Below, one piece after another: positions 63,891 through 64,000 of a stretch of DNA of 64,000 nucleotides (within the stretch, counting starts at the first letter, position 1; each line of letters begins with the position of its first letter). Source of the stretch: Actinoalloteichus_B caeruleus (GTDB lineage: Bacteria; Actinomycetota; Actinomycetes; Mycobacteriales; Pseudonocardiaceae). The position numbers and the translations under genes are program-made. The stretch is taken from NCBI RefSeq assembly GCF_000718005.1, contig NZ_JODV01000012.1; one strand, 5' to 3'. The notes under the pieces are model-generated. The model worked only from the letters and a program-made list of their open reading frames with translations. It ran no database searches and was not told where the DNA came from.

Positions 63891-64000
63891 TCACCCTGTC
63901 GGACGTCACCAAGACCTACGGGGACACCACGGTCCTCGGCCCGCTCACCCTGAGCGTCCCCGGCGGGGGCATCACCGCGCTCGTCGGACCGAACGGGGCG
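63887..64000 (+). CDS. Iron-chelate ABC transporter ATP-binding protein (partial, runs off right edge)
   Basis: Only the first 38 codons are present. They read as the start of an ABC ATPase: ITLSDVTKTYGDTTVLGPLT, then the start of Walker A (ALVGPNGA). GTG 63887 overlaps the stop of permease 2. This should be the motor subunit that completes the ferric-siderophore importer. Confidence 0.92.
   Translation, partial: MITLSDVTKTYGDTTVLGPLTLSVPGGGITALVGPNGA

Noticed and set aside
1..64000. tRNA, rRNA, CRISPR arrays, insertion sequences, integrases or attachment sites
   Set aside because: Looked for and not seen; no transposase-like or integrase-like protein and no regularly spaced repeats were recognised.

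Overview
The window is very GC-rich DNA with actinomycete features: GTG and TTG starts, ATGA/GTGA overlaps, LuxR (LAL), TetR and LysR regulators, and an iron box of the DmdR/IdeR type. The gene families suit a Pseudonocardiales or Streptomyces-like actinomycete. The sequence alone does not name the genus.

Positions 1 to about 37,070 belong to an ansamycin-type type I polyketide cluster primed by 3-amino-5-hydroxybenzoic acid (AHBA). Starter genes are AHBA synthase (RifK-like, 35823-36989), aminodehydroquinate synthase (RifG-like), aminodehydroquinate dehydratase (RifJ-like), a ROK kanosamine kinase (RifN-like), and one gene that fuses a RifL-like oxidoreductase to a RifM-like HAD phosphatase. 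Assembly starts on a 4280-residue synthase (16518-29360): adenylation domain, dead ketoreductase and ACP for loading; module 1 (methylmalonyl AT, KR); module 2 (malonyl AT, DH, KR). A second synthase (1-5568, running off the left edge) supplies module 3 (malonyl-type AT, DH, KR) and the start of module 4. Between the two synthases lie a Rif-Orf19-type flavin monooxygenase, a methyltransferase, a type II thioesterase and two LAL regulators, all on the minus strand. A YceI protein, an NmrA-like reductase and an unknown protein sit among the AHBA genes. RifH (aminoDAHP synthase), a transketolase and the RifF amide synthase are not in the window. A recurring CCCCTA / CCCCT motif lies upstream of six minus-strand transcription units of the cluster and may be its shared operator.

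Positions about 37,100-50,980 look like flanking chromosome: a GNAT acetyltransferase, a dapA-like synthase divergent from a LysR regulator, a secreted TAP-type peptidase/hydrolase with a TTG start, a frameshifted DUF4177 gene, a carboxylesterase, a lipoprotein and a P-loop kinase. Inside this stretch is a tight four-gene operon (44392-47543): EF-hand protein, divergent isocitrate/isopropylmalate dehydrogenase homologue, isochorismatase-like hydrolase and methyltransferase. I do not recognise it as a known pathway.

Positions 51,197-55,206 hold a TetR regulator overlapping a flavin monooxygenase, a methyltransferase and a DAO-family oxidase. Positions 56,612-60,377 hold an acyl-CoA dehydrogenase overlapping a free-standing ACP, then a degenerate NRPS-like protein (condensation domain without its active-site Asp, a trace of an adenylation C-terminal subdomain, and a carrier domain without its serine). 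Two overlapping iron boxes at 60700-60733 then precede a ferric-siderophore importer (binding lipoprotein, two permeases, ATPase) that runs off the right edge.
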